Source: Clostridiales bacterium (GTDB lineage: Bacteria > Bacillota > Peptococcia > DRI-13 > UBA5745). Taken from it: a stretch of DNA of 64,000 nt. The stretch is taken from the NCBI GenBank assembly GCA_009782505.1, contig WRIW01000007.1, positions 1 through 64,000 of the forward strand, given 5' to 3'. Position 1 is the first letter of the stretch, and every line of letters starts with the position of its first letter. Position numbers and translations under genes: made by a program. Below the pieces are notes generated by a model that worked only from the letters and a program-made list of their open reading frames with translations, had not been told where the DNA came from and made no database searches. Below, piece after piece: positions 52,287-60,653 of this stretch.

Positions 52287-52314
52287 TTGACTTTAGTATC
52301 AGGTTTGATATAAT
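52287..52314 (+). promoter_or_regulatory. Promoter of tRNA-Val
   Basis: TTGACT (52287-52292), 16-base spacer, TATAAT (52309-52314), with an extended TGA before the -10. It is the strongest promoter-like sequence in the window. Start of transcription is expected near 52321, at the foot of a leader hairpin. Confidence 0.65.
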
Positions 52315-52318
52315 CAAG

Positions 52319-52349
52319 CCAGTGTATTGTTCTGCGAATGATACACTGG
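52319..52349 (+). other. Leader hairpin upstream of tRNA-Val
   Basis: CCAGTGTAT (52319-52327) pairs exactly with ATACACTGG (52341-52349) around a 13-base loop, just after the -10 element and seven bases before the mature tRNA. Confidence 0.55.
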
Positions 52350-52356
52350 TTACACC

Positions 52357-52430
<74 letters not shown>

Positions 52431-52437
52431 TCGCAAG

Positions 52438-52485
52438 AAAACCCCGTAAAGCTGTGGTATAGAGCGGTACGCGGGGTTTCTTCTT
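52438..52485 (+). terminator. Terminator after tRNA-Val
   Basis: AAACCCCG (52439-52446) pairs with CGGGGTTT (52472-52479), followed by TTTCTTCTT. The stem is eight pairs with a 25-base loop. Confidence 0.6.
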
Positions 52486-52522
52486 AGCCTCTGTTGAAGA
52501 GAACCTGTTTGCGTTGATTAAG

Positions 52523-52557
52523 CAATTTGAAATGGGACGTTGTCCCATTTCAAATTG
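52523..52557. repeat. Perfect 35-bp palindrome upstream of the 5'-nucleotidase
   Basis: Arms of 16 bases (52523-52538 and 52542-52557) are exact reverse complements around a three-base loop GTT. The inner ends read GGGAC and GTCCC, and the outer ends CAATTTG and CAAATTG. It stands between the tRNA terminator and the next ribosome binding site. Confidence 0.85.
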
Positions 52558-52607
52558 TATTGTGATTGACTAGAATTATTATGCAAATCGGCAGTCAGGA
52601 GGATGTA

Positions 52608-54080
52608 ATGGACACGGAGCGGTATAGAAAACTGACGATACTGCACTCAAACGACCTGCACGGGGCTTTTTTAGCCGAGGAGAAAGACAGCATGCTCATC
52701 GGCGGCGTTTCGCACCTGTCGGGCTATGTGCAGAAAGTGCGGGATGAAAACCCACACGTTCTCTATTGCATATCGGGGGATATGCTCCAGGGCTCGCTGA
52801 TCGACTCCGAGTACCGGGGCTTGTCCACCATCGAAATCATGAATATGCTTGGCCCCGACGTGGCTTCCCTGGGCAACCACGAGACGGATTACGGTTTGAC
52901 GCATCTGCTCTTTCTCGAACGCTGCGCCCGCTTCCCCATCGTCAACGCGAATATTTTTATCAACAACCCATATACAAGGCTGTTTGAGCCCCACGTGTTC
53001 ATCGAGGAAGGCGGGATGAACATCATGTTCATCGGCATCATTACAGAAGAAGTGATGAGCCATATCCGCTCCGACGAGCTGGTGAGCAGCCTGATCGACG
53101 TCAACGACGCGGCGGAGGAAGTGGGGCGGATCTGCGACGCCTACCGTTCCACCAAAGTGGATCTGACCGTCCTGTTGACGCACATCGGATTTGAAGAGGA
53201 CAAAAAGCTCGCGGCGCTCCTCGATCCGGCGTGGGGCGTGGACGTCATCATCGGCGGGCATTCCCATACGGAGCTCGAGCAGCCGGAAGTGGTCAACGAC
53301 ATCCTGATCGTGCAAGCCGCTGTGGGGACAAGGCAGATAGGGCACTTTGACCTGGTGGTGGATACGGTTCTCGATACTGTCCACGAATATGAGTGGAAGC
53401 TTGTGCCGATCACGGACGAGAATTGCCCCCGGGACGAAGCTCTGGAACGCCTGGTCTACGCCTATAAGGAGCAGACAGACAGGAAATTCAACCGCTTGCT
53501 GTACCGCATGGATCACGAGCTGACCCATCCCAGCCGCTATCAGGAGACAGGGCTCGGCAACCTCTTCGCCGACGCGCTGAAGGACTGCCTGGGCGTGGAC
53601 GTCGCGCTTTTTGGCTCAGGCGCCGTCCGGGTAAAGTCCATGGGACCTATGGTGACTTTGGGGATACTGACGGAAGCCGTGCCTTTTCGTGAAAAAGTAT
53701 TCATGGTGTTGGTCACGGGGAAACAGCTCAAGGTTATGTGGAAGCATATCCTGCGGGAAGAAGCCTTTATGGGGGAGCATACGGAATTTTTTCAACTGTC
53801 GTTCGGGATGGAAATCATCTGGTCAAGGGGGGCGCAGGAGTTCAGCCGTTTTGATTTCGACGGGGCGCCTGTCGACGAGAAGAAACTGTTCAGCATCGCT
53901 TTCCATGAATTCCACCGTAATAACTTCGCCGATTCATTCGGGTTCCCTTATGAAGAGGCGCTGGAAAACGGCCGGGAAGCAGTCGTCGCGACCAACTGCC
54001 AGGACGTCTTGGTCGAGTATTTTACGGACAACGAGCCGGAGGCCGAGGGCGTGGACGGGCGGTTGACTATACTTCCGTAA
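52608..54080 (+). CDS. 5'-nucleotidase/2',3'-cyclic phosphodiesterase family protein, cytoplasmic YunD type
   Basis: A two-domain metallophosphatase of about 490 residues. Metal-site motifs: ILHSNDLHG, ISGDMLQGS, LGNHETDYG, LTHIGFEEDK and GGHSHTELEQ; the C-terminal nucleotide-binding domain follows from about residue 325 (TGLGNLFADALKDCLGVDVA; LFGSGAVRV). There is no signal peptide, unlike UshA; the Bacillus homologue YunD is likewise intracellular. ATG 52608 is five bases after AGGAGG (52597-52602). Likely substrates are nucleotides or nucleotide sugars. Confidence 0.88.
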   Translation: MDTERYRKLTILHSNDLHGAFLAEEKDSMLIGGVSHLSGYVQKVRDENPHVLYCISGDMLQGSLIDSEYRGLSTIEIMNMLGPDVASLGNHETDYGLTHLLFLERCARFPIVNANIFINNPYTRLFEPHVFIEEGGMNIMFIGIITEEVMSHIRSDELVSSLIDVNDAAEEVGRICDAYRSTKVDLTVLLTHIGFEEDKKLAALLDPAWGVDVIIGGHSHTELEQPEVVNDILIVQAAVGTRQIGHFDLVVDTVLDTVHEYEWKLVPITDENCPRDEALERLVYAYKEQTDRKFNRLLYRMDHELTHPSRYQETGLGNLFADALKDCLGVDVALFGSGAVRVKSMGPMVTLGILTEAVPFREKVFMVLVTGKQLKVMWKHILREEAFMGEHTEFFQLSFGMEIIWSRGAQEFSRFDFDGAPVDEKKLFSIAFHEFHRNNFADSFGFPYEEALENGREAVVATNCQDVLVEYFTDNEPEAEGVDGRLTILP

Positions 54081-54138
54081 GGCGGTCGATGAATCATGTT
54101 GGCTTTAAAAAAATAAACATAGCAGGGAGGAAAAAACA

Positions 54139-54627
54139 ATGCAGGCAGGAATGAAGGTAACTCTGGTGGCGGACGCGAACTTAAAGTATGACAGCTACGG
54201 CGCGGGCAGGCCCGACGGGAAAACTACGCAGACGCTCAAGGCCGGGACTGTGGTGGAGATCACAAAGGTGGTGGACAATCCCAAGCCCGGGCAGACCCAT
54301 CCCATCCATGTGAACAATGCCGGCTGGATACAGGCAAGCGCGGTGGGCGGAGCGGCTTCGGCCGGAGCGCCCGGAGCGAGCCGGGCGGCTGCGCCGGCGG
54401 CTGCAGGCGGCAAATATGCGGCTGGAATGAAAGTTACTCTTTCAAAAGACGCGAATTTGAAGTATGATAGTTATGGCGCGGGCAGGCCTGACGGGAAGAC
54501 TACGCAGACCCTGAAGGCGGGGACCCAGGTAGAGATCACCAAAGTCGTGGATAGCCCCAAGCCCGGGCAGACCCATCCCATCCATGTGAACAACGCCGGT
54601 TGGATCGAGGCAAGCGCTATCGGCTAA
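54139..54627 (+). CDS. Protein of two nearly identical SH3-like repeats
   Basis: A 162-residue protein made of two copies of a 67-residue unit (about 4-70 and 96-162) joined by an Ala/Gly linker. Shared parts include DANLKYDSYGAGRPDGKTTQ, then TLKAGTxVEITKVVD, then PKPGQTHPIHVNNAGWI; only about five positions differ. The pattern resembles bacterial SH3/GW-type ligand domains with their central Gly-Trp. It has no signal peptide or membrane helix. DNA of the two copies is also highly similar, indicating a recent duplication. I do not recognise a specific family. Confidence 0.7.
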   Translation: MQAGMKVTLVADANLKYDSYGAGRPDGKTTQTLKAGTVVEITKVVDNPKPGQTHPIHVNNAGWIQASAVGGAASAGAPGASRAAAPAAAGGKYAAGMKVTLSKDANLKYDSYGAGRPDGKTTQTLKAGTQVEITKVVDSPKPGQTHPIHVNNAGWIEASAIG

Positions 54628-54649
54628 GCTGCCACAGCTAAGTCAGCAT

Positions 54650-54696
54650 AATTGCGCCGCCTGCGGTGGAAGCCGGATTCCGCAGGCGGCGCAGTT
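54650..54696. terminator. Strong 17-bp hairpin after the SH3-like gene
   Basis: AATTGCGCCGCCTGCGG (54650-54666) pairs fully with the region 54680-54696, seventeen pairs with one G-T wobble and a 13-base loop. It could serve as a terminator in either direction. The run of T after it is short. Confidence 0.55.
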
Positions 54697-54724
54697 CATT
54701 AAAGGGAGAAAGCAGGGGATAAAC

Positions 54725-55330
54725 ATGAGCCTTTTTGACAAAATCAAGAACCAGCCGGCCGGGACGGCCGCCGGCTCCCCAGCGGACACGGGGCAGGCAA
54801 CGAACGCCGGAGCAGGGGGGGGAGGCAAAGCGGTTTCCGTTGTATTTGCAGATATACCGGACACCATAGCCGGATTCACCGCCCTGCCCCAGGCCGCCAT
54901 GGCTACGCCTTTTGACACAGCTGCCCTGGCTGTGGCGGCGCTGTGCGTTTATTCTCTTAGTAAAGAGGAATGCGAAGCCATGCTAAACTATCTCAGGGGG
55001 CCGAACCCCATGGCGGAACGCGAACGGGTGTTCCTCAAAGACCGTATGGCGCAAAACGGCAAAGCGCCTTTTCTCGGGGCGTCTTACTTCGGCGGCGCGA
55101 CCCCGGGGAACGATTACACGCCGACGGAACCTTATACGGTCACGGTCAGCGAGAATCCTTACAGCTATGAAGCGGAAGGGGTCGCGAAGCTATTCGTCAA
55201 ATCCGGCGGCGGCGATTCGCCCCGGCCGGTATCCATGCGCCTGGCGAAAGACGGCAAATGGTATCTGTGGGAGTATTCGTCGCTGCTGCTGGATATACGC
55301 GCCCCGGAGTCCACTAACCCCTGGGCGTGA
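54725..55330 (+). CDS. DUF6935-like protein
   Basis: A 201-residue soluble protein. Residues 40-100 read FADIPDTIAGFTALPQAAMA, then TPFDTAALAVAALCVYSLSK and EECEAMLNYLRGPNPMAERE; the C-terminal half holds YTPTEPYTVTVSENPYSYEA and DSPRPVSMRLAKDGKWYLWE. I match it from memory to the DUF6935 family found in gut Clostridia, usually beside SPFH and zinc-ribbon proteins; this should be tested. The first 35 residues are disordered. Function is unknown. Confidence 0.65.
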   Translation: MSLFDKIKNQPAGTAAGSPADTGQATNAGAGGGGKAVSVVFADIPDTIAGFTALPQAAMATPFDTAALAVAALCVYSLSKEECEAMLNYLRGPNPMAERERVFLKDRMAQNGKAPFLGASYFGGATPGNDYTPTEPYTVTVSENPYSYEAEGVAKLFVKSGGGDSPRPVSMRLAKDGKWYLWEYSSLLLDIRAPESTNPWA

Positions 55331-55436
55331 CGCGCAGCCCCAGCTAAGGCGAGCCGGATCGCCGCACTGGTATGTTTGTATGGTAAGACATGTTGTGTTG
55401 AATGATATCAAATAGGATATGGAAGGAGATTGAAAC

Positions 55437-56855
55437 ATGGGATTGATCAAAGCGGCTTTAGGGGCTGTGGGGGGCACTCTATCCGACCAATGGCTGGAGT
55501 ACTTCTACTGTGACGCCATTCCTCAGGATGTGCTCGTCGTGAAAGGGCAAAAACGCGTTTCCGGGCGTTCTTCCAATACTAAGGGGGGCGACAACATCAT
55601 CTCCAACGGGTCGGGCATCGCCGTCGCGGACGGACAGTGTATGATCATCGTGGAGCAGGGCAAAATCGTGGATTGCTGCAGCGAGCCGGGCCAATTCACT
55701 TTCAATACGGGGGGCGAACCGTCTCTATTCGCCGGGGGCGACCTGGGGGAAAACATCATGGGTTCGCTGAAAAGCGTTTTCGAGCGGTTCAAGTACGGCG
55801 GCTCCCCCGGCAAGGACTGCCGGGTCTACTACTTCAATACCAAAGAACTGATGGGGAATAAATATGGCACGCCGTCGCCCATACCTTTCCGGGTAGTGGA
55901 CGCGAATATCGGGCTGGATATGGATATATCCATACGCTGCCACGGGGAGTACAGCTACCGGATCACGAACCCCATGCTATTTTATACCAATGTCTGCGGC
56001 AACATCACGGACAACTATATGCGGAGCACTTTGGACAAGCAGTTTGGCGCCGAGGTGCAGACCCATCTCCAGGGCGCTTTCGCGAGAATCAGCGAAAAAG
56101 GCGTCCGCTACTCGGCGCTGCCGGCCCACGCGGCGGAAATCGCGGCGGCGCTCAATGAGATCCTCTCCGCGCAGTGGCGCGACTTACGGGGCATAGAGAT
56201 CGTATCCTTCGGCGTGTCCTCGGTCAACGCGGACGAGAAAGACGAAGAGAGGATCAAAAACCTACAGCAAATCACCGTCATGCGCGACCCGACCAACGCT
56301 GCGGCGGCTATCGCTTCCGCCCAGGCGGACGCCATGCGTACGGCCGCCGGCAACGAAGGCGGCGCCATGGTGGGCATGATGGGGCTTGGCATGGCCCAGC
56401 AGGTAGGCGGGATGAACTCCCAAAACCTTTACGCCATGGGCCAGCAGCAGGGGCAGCAGCCCCAGCAGAGCCAGTACAACATGGCTACAGACGGCGGCTT
56501 TGGCGCGGCTGGCAGCCAGCAGGCGCCCGCGCAAGGCGCTGCGGCTGCCCCGGAAGCGGCTGAGAGCTGGACCTGCGCCTGCGGGCATGCGGGTAATACC
56601 GGCAAGTTCTGCGCCGAGTGCGGGTTGCCTAAGCCAATCCCTGCCCCCGCTGAAGTTGACGGCTGGGTCTGCTCCTGCGGCGCGGTGAATCAAGGCAAGT
56701 TTTGCGCCGAGTGCGGTAAGCCAAAGCCCGCCGGCGTGCCCCAGTACCGCTGCGACAAGTGCGGCTGGGAGCCGGAGGACAAGGCCCACCCGCCGAAGTT
56801 CTGCCCCCAGTGCGGCGACCCCTTCGACGACGGGGATATCGTAGGCGAAGCATAA
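55437..56855 (+). CDS. SPFH-domain protein with three C-terminal zinc ribbons (YdjI type)
   Basis: A 472-residue protein. Residues 1-290 form the SPFH/band-7 domain (QDVLVVKGQKRVSGRSSNTK; IIVEQGKIVDCCSEPGQFTF; SVNADEKDEERIKNLQQ), related to Bacillus YdjI (virion core protein family). A Gly/Gln/Met-rich linker (about 300-375) is followed by three zinc ribbons: CACGHAGNTGKFCAEC, CSCGAVNQGKFCAEC and a CDKC...CPQC pair. YdjI-like proteins place partner membrane proteins and PspA at stressed membrane. RBS AAGGAGATTGAAAC precedes ATG 55437. Confidence 0.88.
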   Translation: MGLIKAALGAVGGTLSDQWLEYFYCDAIPQDVLVVKGQKRVSGRSSNTKGGDNIISNGSGIAVADGQCMIIVEQGKIVDCCSEPGQFTFNTGGEPSLFAGGDLGENIMGSLKSVFERFKYGGSPGKDCRVYYFNTKELMGNKYGTPSPIPFRVVDANIGLDMDISIRCHGEYSYRITNPMLFYTNVCGNITDNYMRSTLDKQFGAEVQTHLQGAFARISEKGVRYSALPAHAAEIAAALNEILSAQWRDLRGIEIVSFGVSSVNADEKDEERIKNLQQITVMRDPTNAAAAIASAQADAMRTAAGNEGGAMVGMMGLGMAQQVGGMNSQNLYAMGQQQGQQPQQSQYNMATDGGFGAAGSQQAPAQGAAAAPEAAESWTCACGHAGNTGKFCAECGLPKPIPAPAEVDGWVCSCGAVNQGKFCAECGKPKPAGVPQYRCDKCGWEPEDKAHPPKFCPQCGDPFDDGDIVGEA

Positions 56856-56871
56856 GCGTAAACGAACGAAG

Positions 56872-56909
56872 CGGGCGTCCGGCGCCGGGCAGAAGCGCGC
56901 CGGCGCCCG
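56872..56909 (+). other. GC-rich hairpin between SPFH and zinc-ribbon genes
   Basis: CGGGCG plus CCGGCG (56872-56884, with one bulged T at 56878) pairs with CGCCGG plus CGCCCG (56898-56909), twelve pairs around a 13-base loop. No T-run follows, so a processing or attenuation site is as likely as a terminator. Confidence 0.5.
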
Positions 56910-56935
56910 TCAGGCTGATGGCGGGAGGCTGACCG

Positions 56936-58027
56936 ATGGCAAGTCAAATCACTAATTACCAATGCCCGAACTGCTCCGGGCCGCTCCAATTCGTAGGCGA
57001 GTCGGGGAAGCTTGAGTGCGACTACTGTAAATCATCTTTCGAAGTAGCCGTCATCGAGCAGCTGTACGCGGATAAGGAGCAGGCCGCCGCCGCCGCGAAG
57101 GAGCCCCAATGGGACTTCACTAAGGTAGGCGGGTCTTGGACCGATGAGGAAGCGGCGCATCTGCGGGCCTATGGCTGCCCCTCCTGCGGCGCCCAGCTGG
57201 TCTGCGACGATAACACAGCGGCTACCTCCTGCCCCTACTGCGGAAATCCCACCGTGGTGCCCTCGCAGTACGCGGACAAGCTGAAGCCGAACTATGTGAT
57301 CCCTTTCAAGCTGAACAAAGCAAAGGCGGAGGAAGCGCTGAAGAAGCATTACCATAAGAAAAGATTCCTGCCAAAAGGCTTCAACGACGCGAATCATATC
57401 GGAGAGATACAGGGTATATACGTACCGTTCTGGCTTTATGACGGGGAATCCAACGCCACCATGCGCTACAGCGCCAAGAAGGTCAGCAGCCACACCAGCG
57501 GCAACTACAAGATAACCAATACGGACCACTACCGGGTGGCACGGGAAGGTACGGTCGCCTTCGAAAAGGTGCCGGTGGACGGGGCAAGCAAGATGCCCGA
57601 CGCCCACATGGACGCCATCGAGCCTTATGACTATAGTGAGCTAAAGCCTTTCTCATCGGCGTATCTCCCCGGCTTTCTCGCGTATCGTTACGATGAGAAT
57701 GTAGATACATGCAGCAAACGGGCGAACAGACGCATCATCGAGAGCACAGAACGCTTGTTCGCCTCCACCACAAGGGGGTATACCTCCGTGACCCGGGAAT
57801 ACTCCAGTATGGAGCTGCTCCATAGCGAAGTCAGCTACGCGCTGATGCCGGTGTGGATGTTGTATACGAAGTGGCGAGGTAAAGATTTTCTCTTCGCCAT
57901 GAATGGCCAGACGGGGAAGCTCATCGGCGACCTGCCTGTGGACAAAGGCAGGTATTGGAGCTGGTTCGCGAGGATATATCTGACTACAGCGGCTTTACTG
58001 GCGATAGGCTTATTCATTCTGCTATAA
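56936..58027 (+). CDS. Zinc-ribbon membrane protein (YdjG-like)
   Basis: A 363-residue protein. Two N-terminal zinc ribbons: CPNC...CDYC (about residues 9-30) and CPSC...CPYC (about 80-104). A middle region GEIQGIYVPFWLYDGESNAT is followed by repeated polar segments. A single C-terminal membrane helix (ARIYLTTAALLAIGLFILL) ends the protein. This layout resembles Bacillus YdjG, which with YdjH binds YdjI and PspA. It lies between the SPFH and TPM genes, which supports the reading. Confidence 0.8.
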   Translation: MASQITNYQCPNCSGPLQFVGESGKLECDYCKSSFEVAVIEQLYADKEQAAAAAKEPQWDFTKVGGSWTDEEAAHLRAYGCPSCGAQLVCDDNTAATSCPYCGNPTVVPSQYADKLKPNYVIPFKLNKAKAEEALKKHYHKKRFLPKGFNDANHIGEIQGIYVPFWLYDGESNATMRYSAKKVSSHTSGNYKITNTDHYRVAREGTVAFEKVPVDGASKMPDAHMDAIEPYDYSELKPFSSAYLPGFLAYRYDENVDTCSKRANRRIIESTERLFASTTRGYTSVTREYSSMELLHSEVSYALMPVWMLYTKWRGKDFLFAMNGQTGKLIGDLPVDKGRYWSWFARIYLTTAALLAIGLFILL

Positions 58028-58042
58028 GGAGGCGGGATAGCA

Positions 58043-58876
58043 ATGAAAAAGACGGGAAGCGTATTTCTGCTCCTATCAATACTTCTTACGGTCATAGCCC
58101 CCGCCGCCTTCGCGACAGAAGCCGCGGTTGATAACTGGGATTACATCAACGACTGGGCTTATCTCCTCAACGAAGCCCAGATGTGGGATCTGGAGCTCAG
58201 AGCCGCGGATATCTCCCAGCGCTACCAATGCGGAATATTCGTATTTACAATAAAGAATATGTACGATCTTAACGTAGGGTATCTGTACGACGACGGGGAC
58301 GCCTATGTATTCAACAAAGCGCTCTATGAGGGCTTTGGTTTAGGGCACGGCGGGGACGGTAGCTGCCTGATCCTCTGCCTGAGCATGGACGGCCGGGATT
58401 ATTGGTTGGAACCTTATGGCTACGGGAAGACCGCTTTCAACAGCTACGGCATCGACCGGATGCTGGACGGCCATGTGCTGCCCAGGCTGAAAGCCAATGA
58501 CTACTACGGGGCGTTTTCCGCCTATCTCAATGTAGCGGAGGAATACCTGCGCATGGCCCGGGATGGCGCGCCTTTTAGCAAGGAAACCGACCCGGTAGCC
58601 ATCCGTGACGCTTTCCGGGCGCGTATGGGCGTGACCCTCCTGCTGCCGGCCCTCGTCGCCTGGATCGTATGCGCCATATGGAAGAGGCAGATGAAGACAG
58701 CCGTGCTTGCCAAGTCGGCTGACGCGTACGTGCCCCAGGGCGGTTTCGCTCTGACCAGCCAGTCCGACGTCTTCCTCTACCGTACGACCACCAGGGTGAA
58801 AGTCGAAAGCTCTTCATCGTCTTCCAGGTCCTCGTCTTCTTCCAGCGGCTCATCCGGCCGGGGAGGCAAATTTTAA
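58043..58876 (+). CDS. TPM-domain membrane protein (YgcG/YdjH type)
   Basis: A 277-residue secreted and anchored protein. Signal peptide at 1-25 (VFLLLSILLTVIAPAAFA), TPM domain (YINDWAYLLNEAQMWDLELR; CGIFVFTIKNMYDLNVGYLY), one membrane helix near 200 (VTLLLPALVAWIVCAIW), and a cytoplasmic Ser-rich tail (about 17 Ser) ending GRGGKF. TPM domains of related proteins occur in photosystem repair and envelope functions. It sits 15 bases after the zinc-ribbon protein, so the two are likely co-translated. Confidence 0.85.
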   Translation: MKKTGSVFLLLSILLTVIAPAAFATEAAVDNWDYINDWAYLLNEAQMWDLELRAADISQRYQCGIFVFTIKNMYDLNVGYLYDDGDAYVFNKALYEGFGLGHGGDGSCLILCLSMDGRDYWLEPYGYGKTAFNSYGIDRMLDGHVLPRLKANDYYGAFSAYLNVAEEYLRMARDGAPFSKETDPVAIRDAFRARMGVTLLLPALVAWIVCAIWKRQMKTAVLAKSADAYVPQGGFALTSQSDVFLYRTTTRVKVESSSSSSRSSSSSSGSSGRGGKF

Positions 58877-58934
58877 TGGAATGCGAATACAGAATAATGG
58901 GATTCGAACGCGAATATAAGGAGGTTTTATCCAA

Positions 58935-60635
58935 ATGAGGAGAATAGCAAAACGTCTTTTTAGCCTGCTGCTTGCGCTTTCCCTGATGTTGTCGGTGATT
59001 CCCGGCGTTGCCGGAGCTTTGCCTGAAGAGGGCTTCCGCTGGGCGCAGGGGGCGTATATCAACGTGGTCCTGTCCATGGGGGGCGGCATTTCCGAGGAAG
59101 GTGGGGTGTATGAATGGGAAATAGTGGAATCCGATGGATTCGGACCTTTGCCTGACGGTTTATCATTGACCCCTTACTTGGGCACAACGGAAACGGTTTT
59201 TCAGATCCTTGGCACGCCCACAACACTGGGCGCCGGAAGTGTAAAGTTCCATTTGGCGCCTGAGGGCGAGCTGCATCAATCCAGCAATTACGGCTATGAC
59301 TATATACTCAACTACGAGATCTTCCACGAGCATTGGCTGGTGTTCAACTATGACGACAATCCCGCCGCTCTGCCGGCCGGCAAGGTCGGCGCCGACTACA
59401 GCGCGCAGATATTGGCCGAAAGCTGCGGCACGCCTATCGTGTTTTCCCACGGCAGCGGCGAATTGCCGCCGGGGCTTTCCCTGAGCAACAGCGGTCTGCT
59501 CTCCGGCGTGCCCACGGCGGAAGGCACCTTTACCTTCCAGGTCAACGCCAATGTCAACGAAGCCGTCAGCGCCGGCGTGTCGACAAACGAGGCTCACATC
59601 GCGAGAAACAGTCATGGGTTCATCGTCACCATAGGCCCGGCGGACACAACCCCTGAGAAAATCACCGTCACCGCATGGAAGACGGACGAAAACGGCGCCC
59701 CCCTTGCCGGCGCTACCCTACGCATGGAAGGGATCACCGCGGCCGGGGCCCGAAAGGTATACAGCGAGGTATCCGACGCCAACGGCCTGGTGACCTTTGA
59801 AGTAGAGCCCGGTACGTATACATTGTACGAATACGCCGCCCCGGCGGGCTACAACGCCACGGACGACAGCTATCCGCTGCTCGTATGGGACGTGGGCCCC
59901 TACATCGACAGGGGGCCAAGCTGGAACCCCGACCGCTATCAACCTGTCACCTTCGTGAACAGAAAGATACCGGAGCTCAACAAAAAGGACCATTTCGCGT
60001 ATATGGCGGGTTACCCGGACGGGACCTTTGGAGCGGTAAGGAATATGACCAGGGCGGAGGCTGTGGTGATGTTTTCCCGCCTGCTCAACGAGTCCATGGC
60101 CTTGGATAAGGACTATAGAAGTTTCGCCGCGTACCCGGATATCAGCAGGGACGCCTGGTACGCGGGTCCGGTAGGCTTCATGCACCAACTGGGCGTGCTG
60201 GCGGACTATACCAGGGGAGGCCCGGCTTTTCGCCCGGACGAGCCAGTCACCCGGGCTGAGTTTGCCACGCTGGCGGCGCATTTCGACAACCTGACCCTGA
60301 CCAGCACCAATCAGTTCACCGACGTCGCCAGCGACCATTGGGCGGTGAAGTATATCAACTCTGCGGCGGCCAAGGGCTGGATCGTGGGCTATAGCGATAA
60401 TACGTTTAAACCGGAGGCGAATATCACCCGTGCCGAAGTCGTCACCCTGGTGAACCGCATACTGGAAAGAACCGCCGACGAAGCTTATGTCATCGCCAAC
60501 GCCGCGAAGCTGCCCCGCAGCTATACGGATGTGGACCGCAGCAACTGGGCGTACTTCACCATCATCGAAGCGTCCATCGGGCACGACTATATGAAGCAGG
60601 GCGCGGGGGAAGTGTGGACGGCGGTATATGATTGA
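58935..60635 (+). CDS. S-layer homology protein with putative Ig and Cna-B-like domains
   Basis: A 566-residue secreted protein. Signal peptide 1-30 (LFSLLLALSLMLSVIPGVAG); putative Ig/He_PIG domain (LPPGLSLSNSGLLSGVPTAE, about 175-200); a Cna-B/SpaA-type domain (NGAPLAGATLRMEGITAAGA; LVTFEVEPGTYTLYEYAAP) at about 240-330; then three SLH repeats from residue 350 (AGYPDGTFGAVRNMTRAEAV; AFRPDEPVTRAEFATLAAHF; WIVGYSDNTFKPEANITRAE). SLH repeats anchor proteins to pyruvylated wall polymers. RBS AAGGAGG precedes ATG 58935. Confidence 0.93.
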   Translation: MRRIAKRLFSLLLALSLMLSVIPGVAGALPEEGFRWAQGAYINVVLSMGGGISEEGGVYEWEIVESDGFGPLPDGLSLTPYLGTTETVFQILGTPTTLGAGSVKFHLAPEGELHQSSNYGYDYILNYEIFHEHWLVFNYDDNPAALPAGKVGADYSAQILAESCGTPIVFSHGSGELPPGLSLSNSGLLSGVPTAEGTFTFQVNANVNEAVSAGVSTNEAHIARNSHGFIVTIGPADTTPEKITVTAWKTDENGAPLAGATLRMEGITAAGARKVYSEVSDANGLVTFEVEPGTYTLYEYAAPAGYNATDDSYPLLVWDVGPYIDRGPSWNPDRYQPVTFVNRKIPELNKKDHFAYMAGYPDGTFGAVRNMTRAEAVVMFSRLLNESMALDKDYRSFAAYPDISRDAWYAGPVGFMHQLGVLADYTRGGPAFRPDEPVTRAEFATLAAHFDNLTLTSTNQFTDVASDHWAVKYINSAAAKGWIVGYSDNTFKPEANITRAEVVTLVNRILERTADEAYVIANAAKLPRSYTDVDRSNWAYFTIIEASIGHDYMKQGAGEVWTAVYD

Positions 60636-60653
60636 TGTAGCGGCGGTGTAGAG

